DNA of 64,000 nucleotides. It comes from Pseudomonas sp. UBA5706 (GTDB taxonomy: Bacteria; Pseudomonadota; Gammaproteobacteria; Pseudomonadales; Pseudomonadaceae). Shown piece by piece: positions 1 through 8,257 of this stretch; positions within the stretch are counted from its first letter, which is position 1; each line of letters opens with the position of its first letter. The DNA lies in contig NZ_DIHC01000006.1 of NCBI RefSeq assembly GCF_002419965.1, positions 52,119 through 116,118 on the forward strand. The letters are read 5' to 3'. The position numbers and the translations under genes were made by a program. The notes beneath the pieces were generated by a model. It saw nothing but the letters and a program-made list of their open reading frames with translations. It made no database searches and was not told the origin of the DNA.

Positions 1-616
1 CACCCAGAACCTGGTGGGCACCGGTTGTTACGAGCGCGATGGCGGGCTCTCCGGCTTTGGCCGTGAAATCGTTGCCGAAATGAACCGGGTCGGCGTCATG
101 TGCGACCTGTCCCACGTGGGGTCCAAGACCTCGGAGGAGGTCATCCTCGAATCGAAGAAGCCAGTGACCTATTCCCACTGCCTGCCTTCAGGTCTGAAAG
201 AACACCCCCGCAACAAGTCCGACGCCGAGCTGAAATTCATTGCCGACCATGGCGGTTTCGTCGGCGTGACCATGTTTGCTCCGTTTCTGGCCAAGGGCAT
301 CGACTCGACCATCGACGACTACGCCGAAGCCATCGAGTACGTGATGAACATCGTCGGTGAAGACGCGATCGGTATCGGCACCGACTTCACCCAGGGCCAC
401 GGCCAGGCGTTTTTCGAATACCTGACCCACGACAAGGGCTACGCCCGTCGCCTGACCAACTTCGGCAAGATCATCAACCCGCTGGGCATCCGCACCGTCG
501 GTGAGTTCCCGAACCTCACCGAAACCCTGCTCAAGCGCGGCCACCCTGAGCGCGTGGTGCGCAAGATCATGGGCGAGAACTGGGTTCGCGTTTTAGGCGA
601 TGTCTGGGGCGAGTAA
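1..616 (+). CDS. Membrane dipeptidase (peptidase M19), 3' part only
   Basis: The gene enters from the left edge; the visible frame begins at base 2, ends at TAA 614-616, and covers about 204 C-terminal residues. The family is zinc-dependent dipeptidases (renal dipeptidase fold). Visible family motifs are CDLSHVG, the YSHC segment and the GIGTDF motif near the C-terminus. It precedes the DUF5943-like gene and dgcA, the same order as the PA5396-PA5399 block of P. aeruginosa, which is induced by glycine betaine and dimethylglycine. Its true substrate in that pathway is not evident from sequence. The N-terminal third and start codon lie outside the window. Confidence 0.9.
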   Translation, partial: TQNLVGTGCYERDGGLSGFGREIVAEMNRVGVMCDLSHVGSKTSEEVILESKKPVTYSHCLPSGLKEHPRNKSDAELKFIADHGGFVGVTMFAPFLAKGIDSTIDDYAEAIEYVMNIVGEDAIGIGTDFTQGHGQAFFEYLTHDKGYARRLTNFGKIINPLGIRTVGEFPNLTETLLKRGHPERVVRKIMGENWVRVLGDVWGE

Positions 617-696
617 ACCTTGCCCGATCACTGAATGTCTGCCTCTCCCGTTCGCGGAGAGGACATCCAAACGAATTTTTCTGGAGTTAAGTTTCC

Positions 697-1227
697 ATGG
701 CCAAGATCGCCCCGCAATTGCCTATCGAAGTCGACAGCGAGACCGGTGTCTGGACCTCCGACGCCCTGCCGATGCTGTACGTGCCTCGGCATTTCTTCGT
801 CAACAACCACATGGGCATCGAAGAAGTATTGGGCGCCGAAGCCTATGCCGAAATCCTTTACAAAGCAGGCTACAAATCCGCCTGGCACTGGTGCGAGAAA
901 GAAGCCGAGTGCCACGGCATCGAGGGTGTTGCGGTGTTTGAGCACTACATGAAGCGCCTGTCGCAGCGTGGCTGGGGCCTGTTCAAGATCCAGGAAATCG
1001 ACCTGGATAAAGGCACCGCCAGCGTCAAGCTGGAGCATTCGGCCTTCGTTTACGTCTACGGCAAGGTTGGCCGTAAGGTCGATTACATGTTCACCGGCTG
1101 GTTCGCAGGCGCCATGGACCAGATTCTGGCGGCCAAAGGCAGTTCCATTCGTACTGTCGCCGAGCAGGTTTACGGCGGATCGGAAGAAGGCCACGAAGAT
1201 GGCCTGTTTGTCGTAAAACCGTTGTAA
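697..1227 (+). CDS. V4R/DUF5943-like protein of the dimethylglycine locus
   Basis: A 176-residue cytoplasmic protein starting at ATG 697 with GGAG at 683-686. It has no signal peptide or membrane segment. The C-terminal half (a GWFAGAMDQIL stretch followed by a VYGGSEEG segment) resembles small V4R (4-vinyl reductase) sensor-like domains, and the whole protein matches the family placed between the M19 dipeptidase and dgcA in pseudomonads (PA5397-like). The next gene starts 15 nt after its stop, so it is very probably co-transcribed with dgcA. No catalytic role can be assigned; an accessory or sensing role in dimethylglycine oxidation is inference from context. Confidence 0.8.
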   Translation: MAKIAPQLPIEVDSETGVWTSDALPMLYVPRHFFVNNHMGIEEVLGAEAYAEILYKAGYKSAWHWCEKEAECHGIEGVAVFEHYMKRLSQRGWGLFKIQEIDLDKGTASVKLEHSAFVYVYGKVGRKVDYMFTGWFAGAMDQILAAKGSSIRTVAEQVYGGSEEGHEDGLFVVKPL

Positions 1228-1242
1228 GCCGAGGACCGTGTC

Positions 1243-3303
1243 ATGGCTTTCGAAGCAATGTTTCAGCCTATTCAGATCGGCAAACTTACCATCCGCAACC
1301 GCGTCCTCAGCACCGCGCACGCCGAGGTCTATGCCACCGACGGCGGCATGACCACCGACCGCTACGTGAAGTACTACGAGGAGAAAGCCAAGGGCGGCAT
1401 CGGTCTGGCCATTTGTGGTGGATCTTCGAGCGTGGCGATCGACAGCCCGCAAAGCTGGTGGAAATCGGTGAACCTTGCGACCGACAAGATCATTCCGCAT
1501 TTTCAGAATCTGGCTGACGCCATGCACAAGCACGGCGCCAAGATCATGATCCAGATTACCCACATGGGCCGTCGCTCCCGCTGGGACGGCGACCATTGGC
1601 CGACCCTGCTATCGCCATCGGGCATTCGCGAGCCGGTCCACCGCGCAACCTGCAAGACCATCGAGCCGGAAGAGATCTGGCGCGTGATCGGCAATTACGC
1701 CAGCGCTGCAGCCCGTGCCAAAGCCGGCGGCCTTGACGGCGTCGAGCTGTCGGCGGTGCACCAGCACATGATCGATCAGTTCTGGAGCCCGCGCGTCAAC
1801 AAGCGCACCGATGAGTGGGGCGGCAGTTTCGAGAACCGCATGCGTTTCGGTCTGGAAGTGATCAAGGCGGTGCGTAAGGAAGTCGGCCCTGATTTTTGCG
1901 TGGGCCTGCGTATCTGCGGTGACGAGTTCCACCCGGACGGTCTGAGCCACGAAGACATGAAGGAGATCGCCAAGTATTACGACCAGACCGGCATGATCGA
2001 CTTCATCGGCGTCGTCGGCTCGGGTTGTGATACCCACAACACCCTGGCCAACGTTATCCCCAACATGAGTTATCCACCGGAGCCGTTCCTGCACCTGGCC
2101 GCCGGGATCAAGGAGGTGGTGAAGGCGCCGGTCTTGCACGCGCAGAACATCAAGGACCCGAATCAGGCGACGCGCATTCTCGAAGGCGGTTACGTCGACA
2201 TGGTCGGCATGACCCGCGCGCACATTGCCGATCCGCACCTGATCACCAAGATCAAGATGGGGCAGGTCGATCAGATTCGTCAGTGCGTGGGTGCCAACTA
2301 CTGCATTGATCGTCAGTACCAGGGCCTGGACGTGCTGTGCATCCAGAACGCTGCGACCTCCCGTGAATACATGGGTGTGCCGCACATTATCGAAAAAACC
2401 ACCGGTGTGAAGCGCAAGGTGGTGATTGTTGGCGCCGGCCCTGCGGGGATGGAAGCGGCGCGGGTATCTGCCGAACGGGGTCACGACGTGACGCTGTTCG
2501 AGAAGAAGGACGCGATTGGCGGCCAGATCACCACGGCGTCAAAAGCGCCACAGCGGGACCAGATCGCCGGTATCACCCGTTGGTATCAGCTGGAGCTGGC
2601 GCGCCTGAAAGTCGATCTGCGCGTGGGCACGGCGGCGGATATCGCGACCATTCTGGATTTGCGTCCCGATGTGGTGGTACTGGCCGTCGGCGGTCATCCA
2701 TTCCTTGAGCAGAACGAGCATTGGGGCGCGGCCGAGGGCTTGGTGGTCAGCAGTTGGGATGTGCTCGACGGCAAGGTGGCGCCGGGCAAGAACGTGCTGG
2801 TCTACGACACCATCTGTGAATTCACCGGTATGTCGGTCGCCGACTTCATCGCCGACAAGGGCAGCCAGGTCGAGATCGTCACCGACGACATCAAGCCGGG
2901 CGTGGCCATCGGCGGGACATCGTTCCCGACCTACTACCGCAGCATGTACCCCAAAGAAGTGATCATGACCGGCGACATGATGCTGGAGAAGGTCTACCGC
3001 GAAGGCGACAAGCTGGTGGCGGTGCTGGAGAACGAATACACCGGCGCCAAAGAGGAGCGGGTGGTCGATCAAGTGGTGATCGAAAACGGCGTGCGGCCTG
3101 ACGAAGCGTTGTATTACGGGCTGAAGCAGGATTCGCGCAATAAAGGCCAGATCGACATTGACGCCTTGTTCGCGATTGAGCCCCAGCCATCGTTGAGCCA
3201 GTCGGGTGAGGGGTACCTGCTGTTTCGCATCGGCGACTGCGTGGCGCAGCGCAATACCCACGCCGCCATCTATGACGCATTGCGGCTCTGCAAAGATTTT
3301 TGA
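1243..3303 (+). CDS. dgcA: Dimethylglycine demethylase subunit DgcA
   Basis: A 686-residue protein with the trimethylamine-dehydrogenase architecture: an N-terminal old-yellow-enzyme FMN barrel (about 1-370), an iron-sulfur Cys segment (348-366), then a Rossmann dinucleotide-binding domain beginning VVIVGAGPAGMEAA (about 393-406). In Pseudomonas DgcA works with DgcB to convert dimethylglycine to sarcosine, releasing a one-carbon unit. The segment that normally carries CxxCxxC plus a fourth Cys reads Cys348, Ala351, Cys354, Cys366 here, so one expected ligand is absent. It lies 15 nt after the V4R-like gene; a palindromic repeat element of about 110 bp separates it from dgcB. Confidence 0.95.
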   Translation: MAFEAMFQPIQIGKLTIRNRVLSTAHAEVYATDGGMTTDRYVKYYEEKAKGGIGLAICGGSSSVAIDSPQSWWKSVNLATDKIIPHFQNLADAMHKHGAKIMIQITHMGRRSRWDGDHWPTLLSPSGIREPVHRATCKTIEPEEIWRVIGNYASAAARAKAGGLDGVELSAVHQHMIDQFWSPRVNKRTDEWGGSFENRMRFGLEVIKAVRKEVGPDFCVGLRICGDEFHPDGLSHEDMKEIAKYYDQTGMIDFIGVVGSGCDTHNTLANVIPNMSYPPEPFLHLAAGIKEVVKAPVLHAQNIKDPNQATRILEGGYVDMVGMTRAHIADPHLITKIKMGQVDQIRQCVGANYCIDRQYQGLDVLCIQNAATSREYMGVPHIIEKTTGVKRKVVIVGAGPAGMEAARVSAERGHDVTLFEKKDAIGGQITTASKAPQRDQIAGITRWYQLELARLKVDLRVGTAADIATILDLRPDVVVLAVGGHPFLEQNEHWGAAEGLVVSSWDVLDGKVAPGKNVLVYDTICEFTGMSVADFIADKGSQVEIVTDDIKPGVAIGGTSFPTYYRSMYPKEVIMTGDMMLEKVYREGDKLVAVLENEYTGAKEERVVDQVVIENGVRPDEALYYGLKQDSRNKGQIDIDALFAIEPQPSLSQSGEGYLLFRIGDCVAQRNTHAAIYDALRLCKDF

Positions 3304-3326
3304 TGGCAGCTGCAAGCTACAGGCTT

Positions 3327-3436
3327 GATCGTTCCCACGCTCTGCGTGGGAATGCCTCGATGAACGCTCTGCGTTCGCCTTTGATGTGACGCACAGCGTC
3401 ACGGGATGCATCCCCACGCCGAGCGTGGGAACGATC
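3327..3436. repeat. Palindromic intergenic element, copy A (dgcA-dgcB)
   Basis: A 110-bp element bounded by inverted ends: GATCGTTCCCACGC at the left and its near reverse complement GCGTGGGAACGATC at the right. It contains an internal palindrome around GACGCACAGCGTC and can fold into one long hairpin. Two related copies lie at 27285-27406 and 28285-28386. It resembles the intergenic palindromic repeats described from P. fluorescens genomes; the family assignment is from memory. It carries no gene, although an open frame runs through it into dgcB. Confidence 0.85.
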
Positions 3437-3465
3437 ATAGACCCCGAGGTCTTTGGGAGCTCCAC

Positions 3466-5415
3466 ATGTTGAACACCCTTCTTCCCATCCTGCTGTTCGC
3501 GGCCCTGGGGCTGGCGATTCTCGGCGCTCTGCGGCGGGCAGCCATGTGGCGCAACGGACGTGCGTCCAGGGTCGATCTGCTGGGCGGTCTGCTGGCGATG
3601 CCCAAGCGCTATATGGTCGATTTGCACCATGTGGTCGCGCGGGATAAATACATCGCTAACACTCACGTCGCGACGGCCGGCGGCGCAGTGGCGTCCATCG
3701 TGCTGGCGATTCTGGTCCATGGTTTTGGCCTGCATAACCGCATCCTGGGCTACGCACTGCTGCTGATGTCGGCGGTGATGTTCGTCGGTGCGATCTTCAT
3801 GTACCTGCGCCGTCGTCACCCGCCGTCGCGCCTGTCGAAAGGTCCGTGGATGCGCCTGCCGAAAAGCCTGCTGGCGTTCTCCGCCTCGTTCTTTCTGGTG
3901 ACCCTGCCGGTCGCGGGCATCCTTCCGGAATACTTCGGTGGCTGGCTGCTAGCGATCATCCTTGGGATCGGTGTGCTGTGGGGTGTTTGCGAGTTGTTCC
4001 TCGGCATGACCTGGGGCGGTCCGATGAAGCACGCCTTCGCCGGTGCGCTGCATCTGGCATGGCATCGCCGGGCCGAGCGCTTTGGTGGCGGTCGTTCCAC
4101 GGGCCTCAAACCGCTGGATCTGACTGATCCAAGCGCGCCGCTGGGTGTGGAAAAACCCAAGGATTTCACCTGGAACCAGTTGCTGGGTTTCGACGCCTGT
4201 GTGCAATGCGGCAAGTGCGAAGCGGCATGCCCGGCGTTCGCGGCAGGTCAGCCGCTGAACCCTAAAAAGTTGATTCAGGACATGGTGGTGGGTCTGGCGG
4301 GAGGCACAGACGCCAGCTTCGCGGGCAGCCCCTATCCGGGTAAAGCCGTGGGCGAGCATGGGGGTAGTCCGCATCAACCGATCGTCAACGGGCTGGTGGA
4401 CGCCGAAACCCTGTGGTCCTGCACCACCTGCCGCGCATGCGTGGAAGAGTGCCCGATGATGATCGAGCACGTGGACGCCATCGTCGACATGCGCCGCCAC
4501 CTGACGCTGGAAAAGGGCGCGACCCCGAATAAAGGCGCTGAAGTCCTGGAAAACCTCATCGCTACCGATAACCCCGGCGGTTTCGCACCGGGTGGGCGAA
4601 TGAACTGGGCGGCGGATCTGAATCTTGATCTGATGAGCGCGAAGCGGACGGTCGACGTGCTGTTCTGGGTCGGCGATGGCGCGTTCGACATGCGCAACCA
4701 GCGCACCCTTCGCGCGTTCGTCAAAGTGCTAAAAGCGGCCAAGATCGATTTCGCAGTGCTGGGGCTTGAAGAACGGGACAGCGGCGACGTAGCCCGTCGT
4801 CTCGGTGATGAGGCGACGTTCCAGATGCTCGCCAGGCGCAATATCCAGACACTGTCCAAATACAGCTTCAAGCGCATCGTTACCTGCGACCCGCACAGCT
4901 TCCACGTACTAAAAAATGAATACGGCGCCTTCGATGGCAACTATGTGGTGCTGCACCACAGTACCTACATGGCCGAGCTGATTGGCAACGGTGCGCTGAA
5001 TCTGGGACAGCACAAAGGCGCCAGCGTGACCTATCACGACCCCTGCTATCTGGGCCGCTACAACGGCGAATACCAAGCACCACGTGACGTGCTCAAGGCA
5101 TTGGGGATCGAGGTGATGGAGATGCAACGTTCCGGTTTCCGCTCCCGCTGCTGTGGCGGCGGCGGCGGTGCGCCGATCACTGACATTCCCGGCAAGCAGC
5201 GTATTCCCGACATGCGTATGGACGACATTCGCGAGACTGGCGCCGAACTGGTGGCCGTGGGTTGCCCGCAGTGCACGGCGATGCTTGAAGGCGTGGTCGA
5301 GCCGCGCCCGATGATCAAGGACATTGCCGAACTGGTAGCCGACGCCCTGCTCGAAGACGCCGCCGCACCCGCTAAATCGGCGCCGGTTAAACGCAAACCT
5401 GCGGAGGTGCATTGA
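3466..5415 (+). CDS. dgcB: Dimethylglycine demethylase subunit DgcB (Fe-S, CCG domains)
   Basis: A 649-residue membrane-linked iron-sulfur oxidoreductase. The N-terminal part has several hydrophobic segments (about 1-185). A ferredoxin-like module follows with two Cys clusters: Cys245/248/251/255 (CVQCGKCEAAC) and Cys319/322/325/329 (CTTCRACVEEC). The C-terminal half carries the CCG-type motifs of heterodisulfide-reductase-like subunits, including CCGGGGG and GCPQC. It presumably passes electrons from DgcA toward the ETF-like pair or the quinone pool. An open frame extends upstream to 3406 but that part is repeat-element sequence; ATG 3466, preceded by GGGAG, is chosen. Its TGA overlaps the next ATG (TGATG). 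Confidence 0.93.
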   Translation: MLNTLLPILLFAALGLAILGALRRAAMWRNGRASRVDLLGGLLAMPKRYMVDLHHVVARDKYIANTHVATAGGAVASIVLAILVHGFGLHNRILGYALLLMSAVMFVGAIFMYLRRRHPPSRLSKGPWMRLPKSLLAFSASFFLVTLPVAGILPEYFGGWLLAIILGIGVLWGVCELFLGMTWGGPMKHAFAGALHLAWHRRAERFGGGRSTGLKPLDLTDPSAPLGVEKPKDFTWNQLLGFDACVQCGKCEAACPAFAAGQPLNPKKLIQDMVVGLAGGTDASFAGSPYPGKAVGEHGGSPHQPIVNGLVDAETLWSCTTCRACVEECPMMIEHVDAIVDMRRHLTLEKGATPNKGAEVLENLIATDNPGGFAPGGRMNWAADLNLDLMSAKRTVDVLFWVGDGAFDMRNQRTLRAFVKVLKAAKIDFAVLGLEERDSGDVARRLGDEATFQMLARRNIQTLSKYSFKRIVTCDPHSFHVLKNEYGAFDGNYVVLHHSTYMAELIGNGALNLGQHKGASVTYHDPCYLGRYNGEYQAPRDVLKALGIEVMEMQRSGFRSRCCGGGGGAPITDIPGKQRIPDMRMDDIRETGAELVAVGCPQCTAMLEGVVEPRPMIKDIAELVADALLEDAAAPAKSAPVKRKPAEVH

Positions 5416-6635
5416 TGAGCGACATTATCCGCCGCGACCCCCGGGCCGAATGGATCGCCCGTAACCGCTTGCACCCGCTGCACGCCACGATGCAACCCAC
5501 GCAGAGCAGCTGGATGGGGCCCAATGGCGTCATCCGCAAGAACGTCCACGGCATCGGCTTCATCGGCCCCAACGGCATCAAGCGTATCGACCGCACCGGC
5601 GCGCAGCAGGGCGCAGCGGTCAAGCGTTCGGCGTCTGTTGACGTGCAACTGCCATTGCATCAGGTTGCGGCGCCGGCTTTCTATATCGCTGTCGTGCCCG
5701 ACATGGTCGGTGGCCGCTTGAGCAGCCACGACCGCGACTTGCTGGGCCTGGCCCACGGTCTGGCCGGGCAGGACGGTGCGGTACTGGCCGTGGTTTTCGG
5801 CGAGCACAAGGAAAGCGCCTTCGAAACGGCGGGCGTTGACCGTCTGCTGGTGCTCGATGGCGGCGAATTCAGCGGCTATTCACCTGAACAGCGGGTACAA
5901 GGCCTGCGAGCTGTGGATAACCAGTTCGGCCCGCGCCACTGGCTGCTTCCCGATAGCCGCACCGGTGGCGGTGAATTGGGTCGGCGGTTTGCCGCAAGCA
6001 TCGGTGAGCGCCCGGCGACTCGCGTTTGGCAGGTCAAGGATGAACAAGCCACCGGCCGCGCAGGCGCGGGCCGTGAAGATCTGATGCGCCCGGTATCGCG
6101 CCTGATTCTGGCCGCTGCAGAGTGCGCTGAGCCGGTCAGCGAAACCCGCCACGAAGCGTTGCCAATGGAGTTGTCCACAGCCTTGGTGCGCAGCTTGCCC
6201 CGTATCGAGGATATGGGCGCGGTCGCGGTCGATCCGGCACTTATCCCCATGGCCGAAGCGGAATTCATTTTCTCAGGAGGCAATGGGGTCAAGGATTGGG
6301 ACCTGTTTCACCGCACGGCAGCGGCGTTAGGAGCGACCAAGGGCGCCTCTCGGGTGGCTGTGGATGACGGCTTCATGAGTCGCGATCGACAGGTCGGCGC
6401 ATCCGGGACCTGGGTAACCGCACGGGTGTATGTGGCCGTCGGTATTTCCGGTGCGATCCAGCACCTGCAAGGTATTGGCGCTTGCGACAAGGTGGTGGCG
6501 ATCAATCTCGATCCCACCTGCGACATGATCAAACGCGCGGATTTATCAGTGATTGGCGAAAGTGCGGCGATACTCGGTGCACTGATCGACGCCGTCCAGG
6601 CCTACCGGAACGGGGCGAAGCGCGATGCAGCCTGA
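5415..6635 (+). CDS. Electron transfer flavoprotein alpha subunit-like (PA5400-type)
   Basis: A 406-residue protein. The C-terminal domain has the ETF-alpha FAD-binding signature: GTWVTARVYVAVGISGAIQH, then AINLDP and a terminal ADLSVIG segment. It is about 90 residues longer than a typical ETF alpha (around 310), the extra length lying at the N-terminus (about 1-95, rich in basic residues, with no recognised domain). The start overlaps the dgcB stop by one base, and its own end overlaps the beta subunit gene, so the three are translationally coupled. The likely role is accepting electrons from dimethylglycine/sarcosine-type demethylation. One perfect DnaA-box-like 9-mer (5912-5920) lies in the coding sequence. 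Confidence 0.88.
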   Translation: MSDIIRRDPRAEWIARNRLHPLHATMQPTQSSWMGPNGVIRKNVHGIGFIGPNGIKRIDRTGAQQGAAVKRSASVDVQLPLHQVAAPAFYIAVVPDMVGGRLSSHDRDLLGLAHGLAGQDGAVLAVVFGEHKESAFETAGVDRLLVLDGGEFSGYSPEQRVQGLRAVDNQFGPRHWLLPDSRTGGGELGRRFAASIGERPATRVWQVKDEQATGRAGAGREDLMRPVSRLILAAAECAEPVSETRHEALPMELSTALVRSLPRIEDMGAVAVDPALIPMAEAEFIFSGGNGVKDWDLFHRTAAALGATKGASRVAVDDGFMSRDRQVGASGTWVTARVYVAVGISGAIQHLQGIGACDKVVAINLDPTCDMIKRADLSVIGESAAILGALIDAVQAYRNGAKRDAA

Positions 6636-8090
6636 CAACAAATTGCCTGTGGATAAAAGCGGCATTCATATCATCAGCCTCGTTTCCATCGGCGCACACC
6701 CGACTTCCGGTCGTCCGCGTCGTGCTGAACAGGACGCCCGCGCTGTCGAGTTGGGCCTGCAACTGGCTGGGGATAACCTGCACGTGCTGCATGCCGGTAA
6801 GGCCGAAGAGCCCGCGCTGCGGGCGTACCTGGGCATGGGCCTGAAAGAACTGCATGTGCTTGAGCAACCTCAAGACGCCGATGCACTGCCAGGGCTGGCC
6901 GATTACATACGCGAATCCGGCGTGCAAATGGTCCTCGCGGGCACCCAGGCCGAAACCGGCGAAGGCTCCGGCATGTTGCCGTACCTGTTGGCCGAGAGAC
7001 TTGGCTGGCCGCTGGTGGTCGGTATGGCCGAGGTGGAATCCATCAACAATGGCAGTGCGCAGCTGCTCCAGGCACTGCCACGCGGGCAGCGTCGGCGCCT
7101 CAAGGTTCGTCTGCCCTTCCTGGCCACTGTGGATAACGCCGCGCCCAAACCCCGGCAAAGTGCGTTCGGCCCTGCTCAGCGCGGCACGCTGGACGTCGAA
7201 CAGACTGAATGGGTAATCGATGAGTTATCCACAACCTCCGAACTGACGCCTGCCAAACCCCGGCCAAAACGTTTGAAAGTCATCAAGGCAAAAAGCGGTG
7301 CAGATCGGATGAAAGCAGCTACGGCGAAAGCCAGTGGTGGCAGTGGTCAAGTGCTCAAGGGTGTAAGTGCTCAGGAGGGCGCTGCGGCGATATTGAAGCT
7401 GTTGGTGGAAGAGGGGGTGGTTCGGTGAGAGTCATTCTGAGTAATGTTGCATGTGCAGACGCAAACATACTTTTGACTCCTTCAACCGTCTTGGGTCGGT
7501 AATCGACAATACCGATCCATTCGCGCGGAGGGCTTGTTGGAGACCCTCTCTGCTGAATGAGCTGGGCGTTAGCTCGCATGACAACATCGAGAACACGCCT
7601 TTGACTTCTTGGGCGGACCCTTTGCAACCGATCGGAGAACTGGGAGTTTGTATCGAGCAGCCGCGTTCGATTCTGGACCGCCGTCATGCCTACATACCCA
7701 CAATGTCTGTGAATCCGCCTGTGGGTAAACGGTTAGGCCACGGCCAGGGATTAAGCCATACGTGGTCTGCACGCCATTGAGTAGATATTGACCAGTGCCG
7801 CATCTTTCATTTGGCAGAGCGTCCCAAAGTGCCCAACACCAATGCGCCCGCATTTTTTCCATAGCCAAATGGCATCCCTTGCGATTTACAAACAGTCGCT
7901 GTTGGCAGTTCTGTGGATAAGGTGTTGTCAGTCCTCTACAGGCCTTACTACGCATGCCTTACAGAGCGTTGATCAAGTCATGATCATCCCTGTGCGCTGG
8001 GAGGTTTTGCATAAGTCATCGTTTTTTCTACTTTTTTGCATTGAGCTAAAACGACTTTCCCACAATTGCTGTGGGCGGCGCTGTGGATAA
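5912..8090. other. Cluster of six perfect DnaA-box 9-mers
   Basis: The 9-mer TGTGGATAA (or its complement TTATCCACA) occurs at 5912-5920, 6649-6657, 7129-7137, 7225-7233 (opposite orientation), 7912-7920 and 8082-8090. Near matches lie at 6171-6179 (TTGTCCACA) and about 8098 (TGTGGATGG). Elsewhere in the 64 kb I find only two more, at 52915 and 53027. Uniform base use predicts about 0.02 perfect copies in a stretch this long. The pattern resembles a DnaA-titration locus; function is inference. Confidence 0.6.
6625..7428 (+). CDS. Electron transfer flavoprotein beta subunit-like (PA5401-type)
   Basis: A 267-residue partner of the preceding ETF-alpha-like protein; the genes overlap by 11 nt. 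Residues about 15-200 show the ETF-beta nucleotide-binding fold (for example LVSIGAHPTSGRPR, VLAGTQAETGEGSGMLPYL, and GWPLVVGMAEV). The C-terminal 70 residues are basic and low in complexity (Lys/Ala/Gly rich), unlike canonical ETF beta. It probably forms a dedicated heterodimer for DgcAB electrons. Three perfect DnaA-box-type 9-mers lie inside the gene (6649-6657, 7129-7137, 7225-7233). No terminator is visible after the stop codon. Confidence 0.85.
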   Translation: MQPDNKLPVDKSGIHIISLVSIGAHPTSGRPRRAEQDARAVELGLQLAGDNLHVLHAGKAEEPALRAYLGMGLKELHVLEQPQDADALPGLADYIRESGVQMVLAGTQAETGEGSGMLPYLLAERLGWPLVVGMAEVESINNGSAQLLQALPRGQRRRLKVRLPFLATVDNAAPKPRQSAFGPAQRGTLDVEQTEWVIDELSTTSELTPAKPRPKRLKVIKAKSGADRMKAATAKASGGSGQVLKGVSAQEGAAAILKLLVEEGVVR

Positions 8091-8257
8091 GTTGTTTGTG
8101 GATGGCGGCGAACGCCGTGACGCGAAGGGGGCGGGCACTTGGCTGTTTTTTAATCAGCGGGGAGCCGTTGCAGAGGCCAGCTTGCTGGCGAATGCGTTAT
8201 GCCGGGCGAATCGAGGATGCGACTGGCATATTACATTCGCAGCGAAGGATTCTCTGG
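7429..8257. other. 829-bp stretch without a convincing gene (ETF to gbcA)
   Basis: No frame here has a good start, a ribosome site and recognisable protein content. It holds a hairpin at about 7494-7524 (GGTCGGTA pairing with TACCGATC), a short GAGGG/CCCTC hairpin just after it, two perfect DnaA-box 9-mers (7912 and 8082), and an AT-rich tract near 7990-8075. Small frames on the minus strand (about 7355-7687 and 7569-7955) have no recognisable domain; they could be remnants of a decayed gene or antisense readings of a structured RNA. The 3' end of gbcA faces this stretch. Confidence 0.5.

Noticed and set aside
5912..8090. DnaA-box cluster taken as the replication origin
   Set aside because: dnaA, rpmH, dnaN or gyrB are absent, and most boxes are inside coding genes; a titration or chance explanation is more likely.
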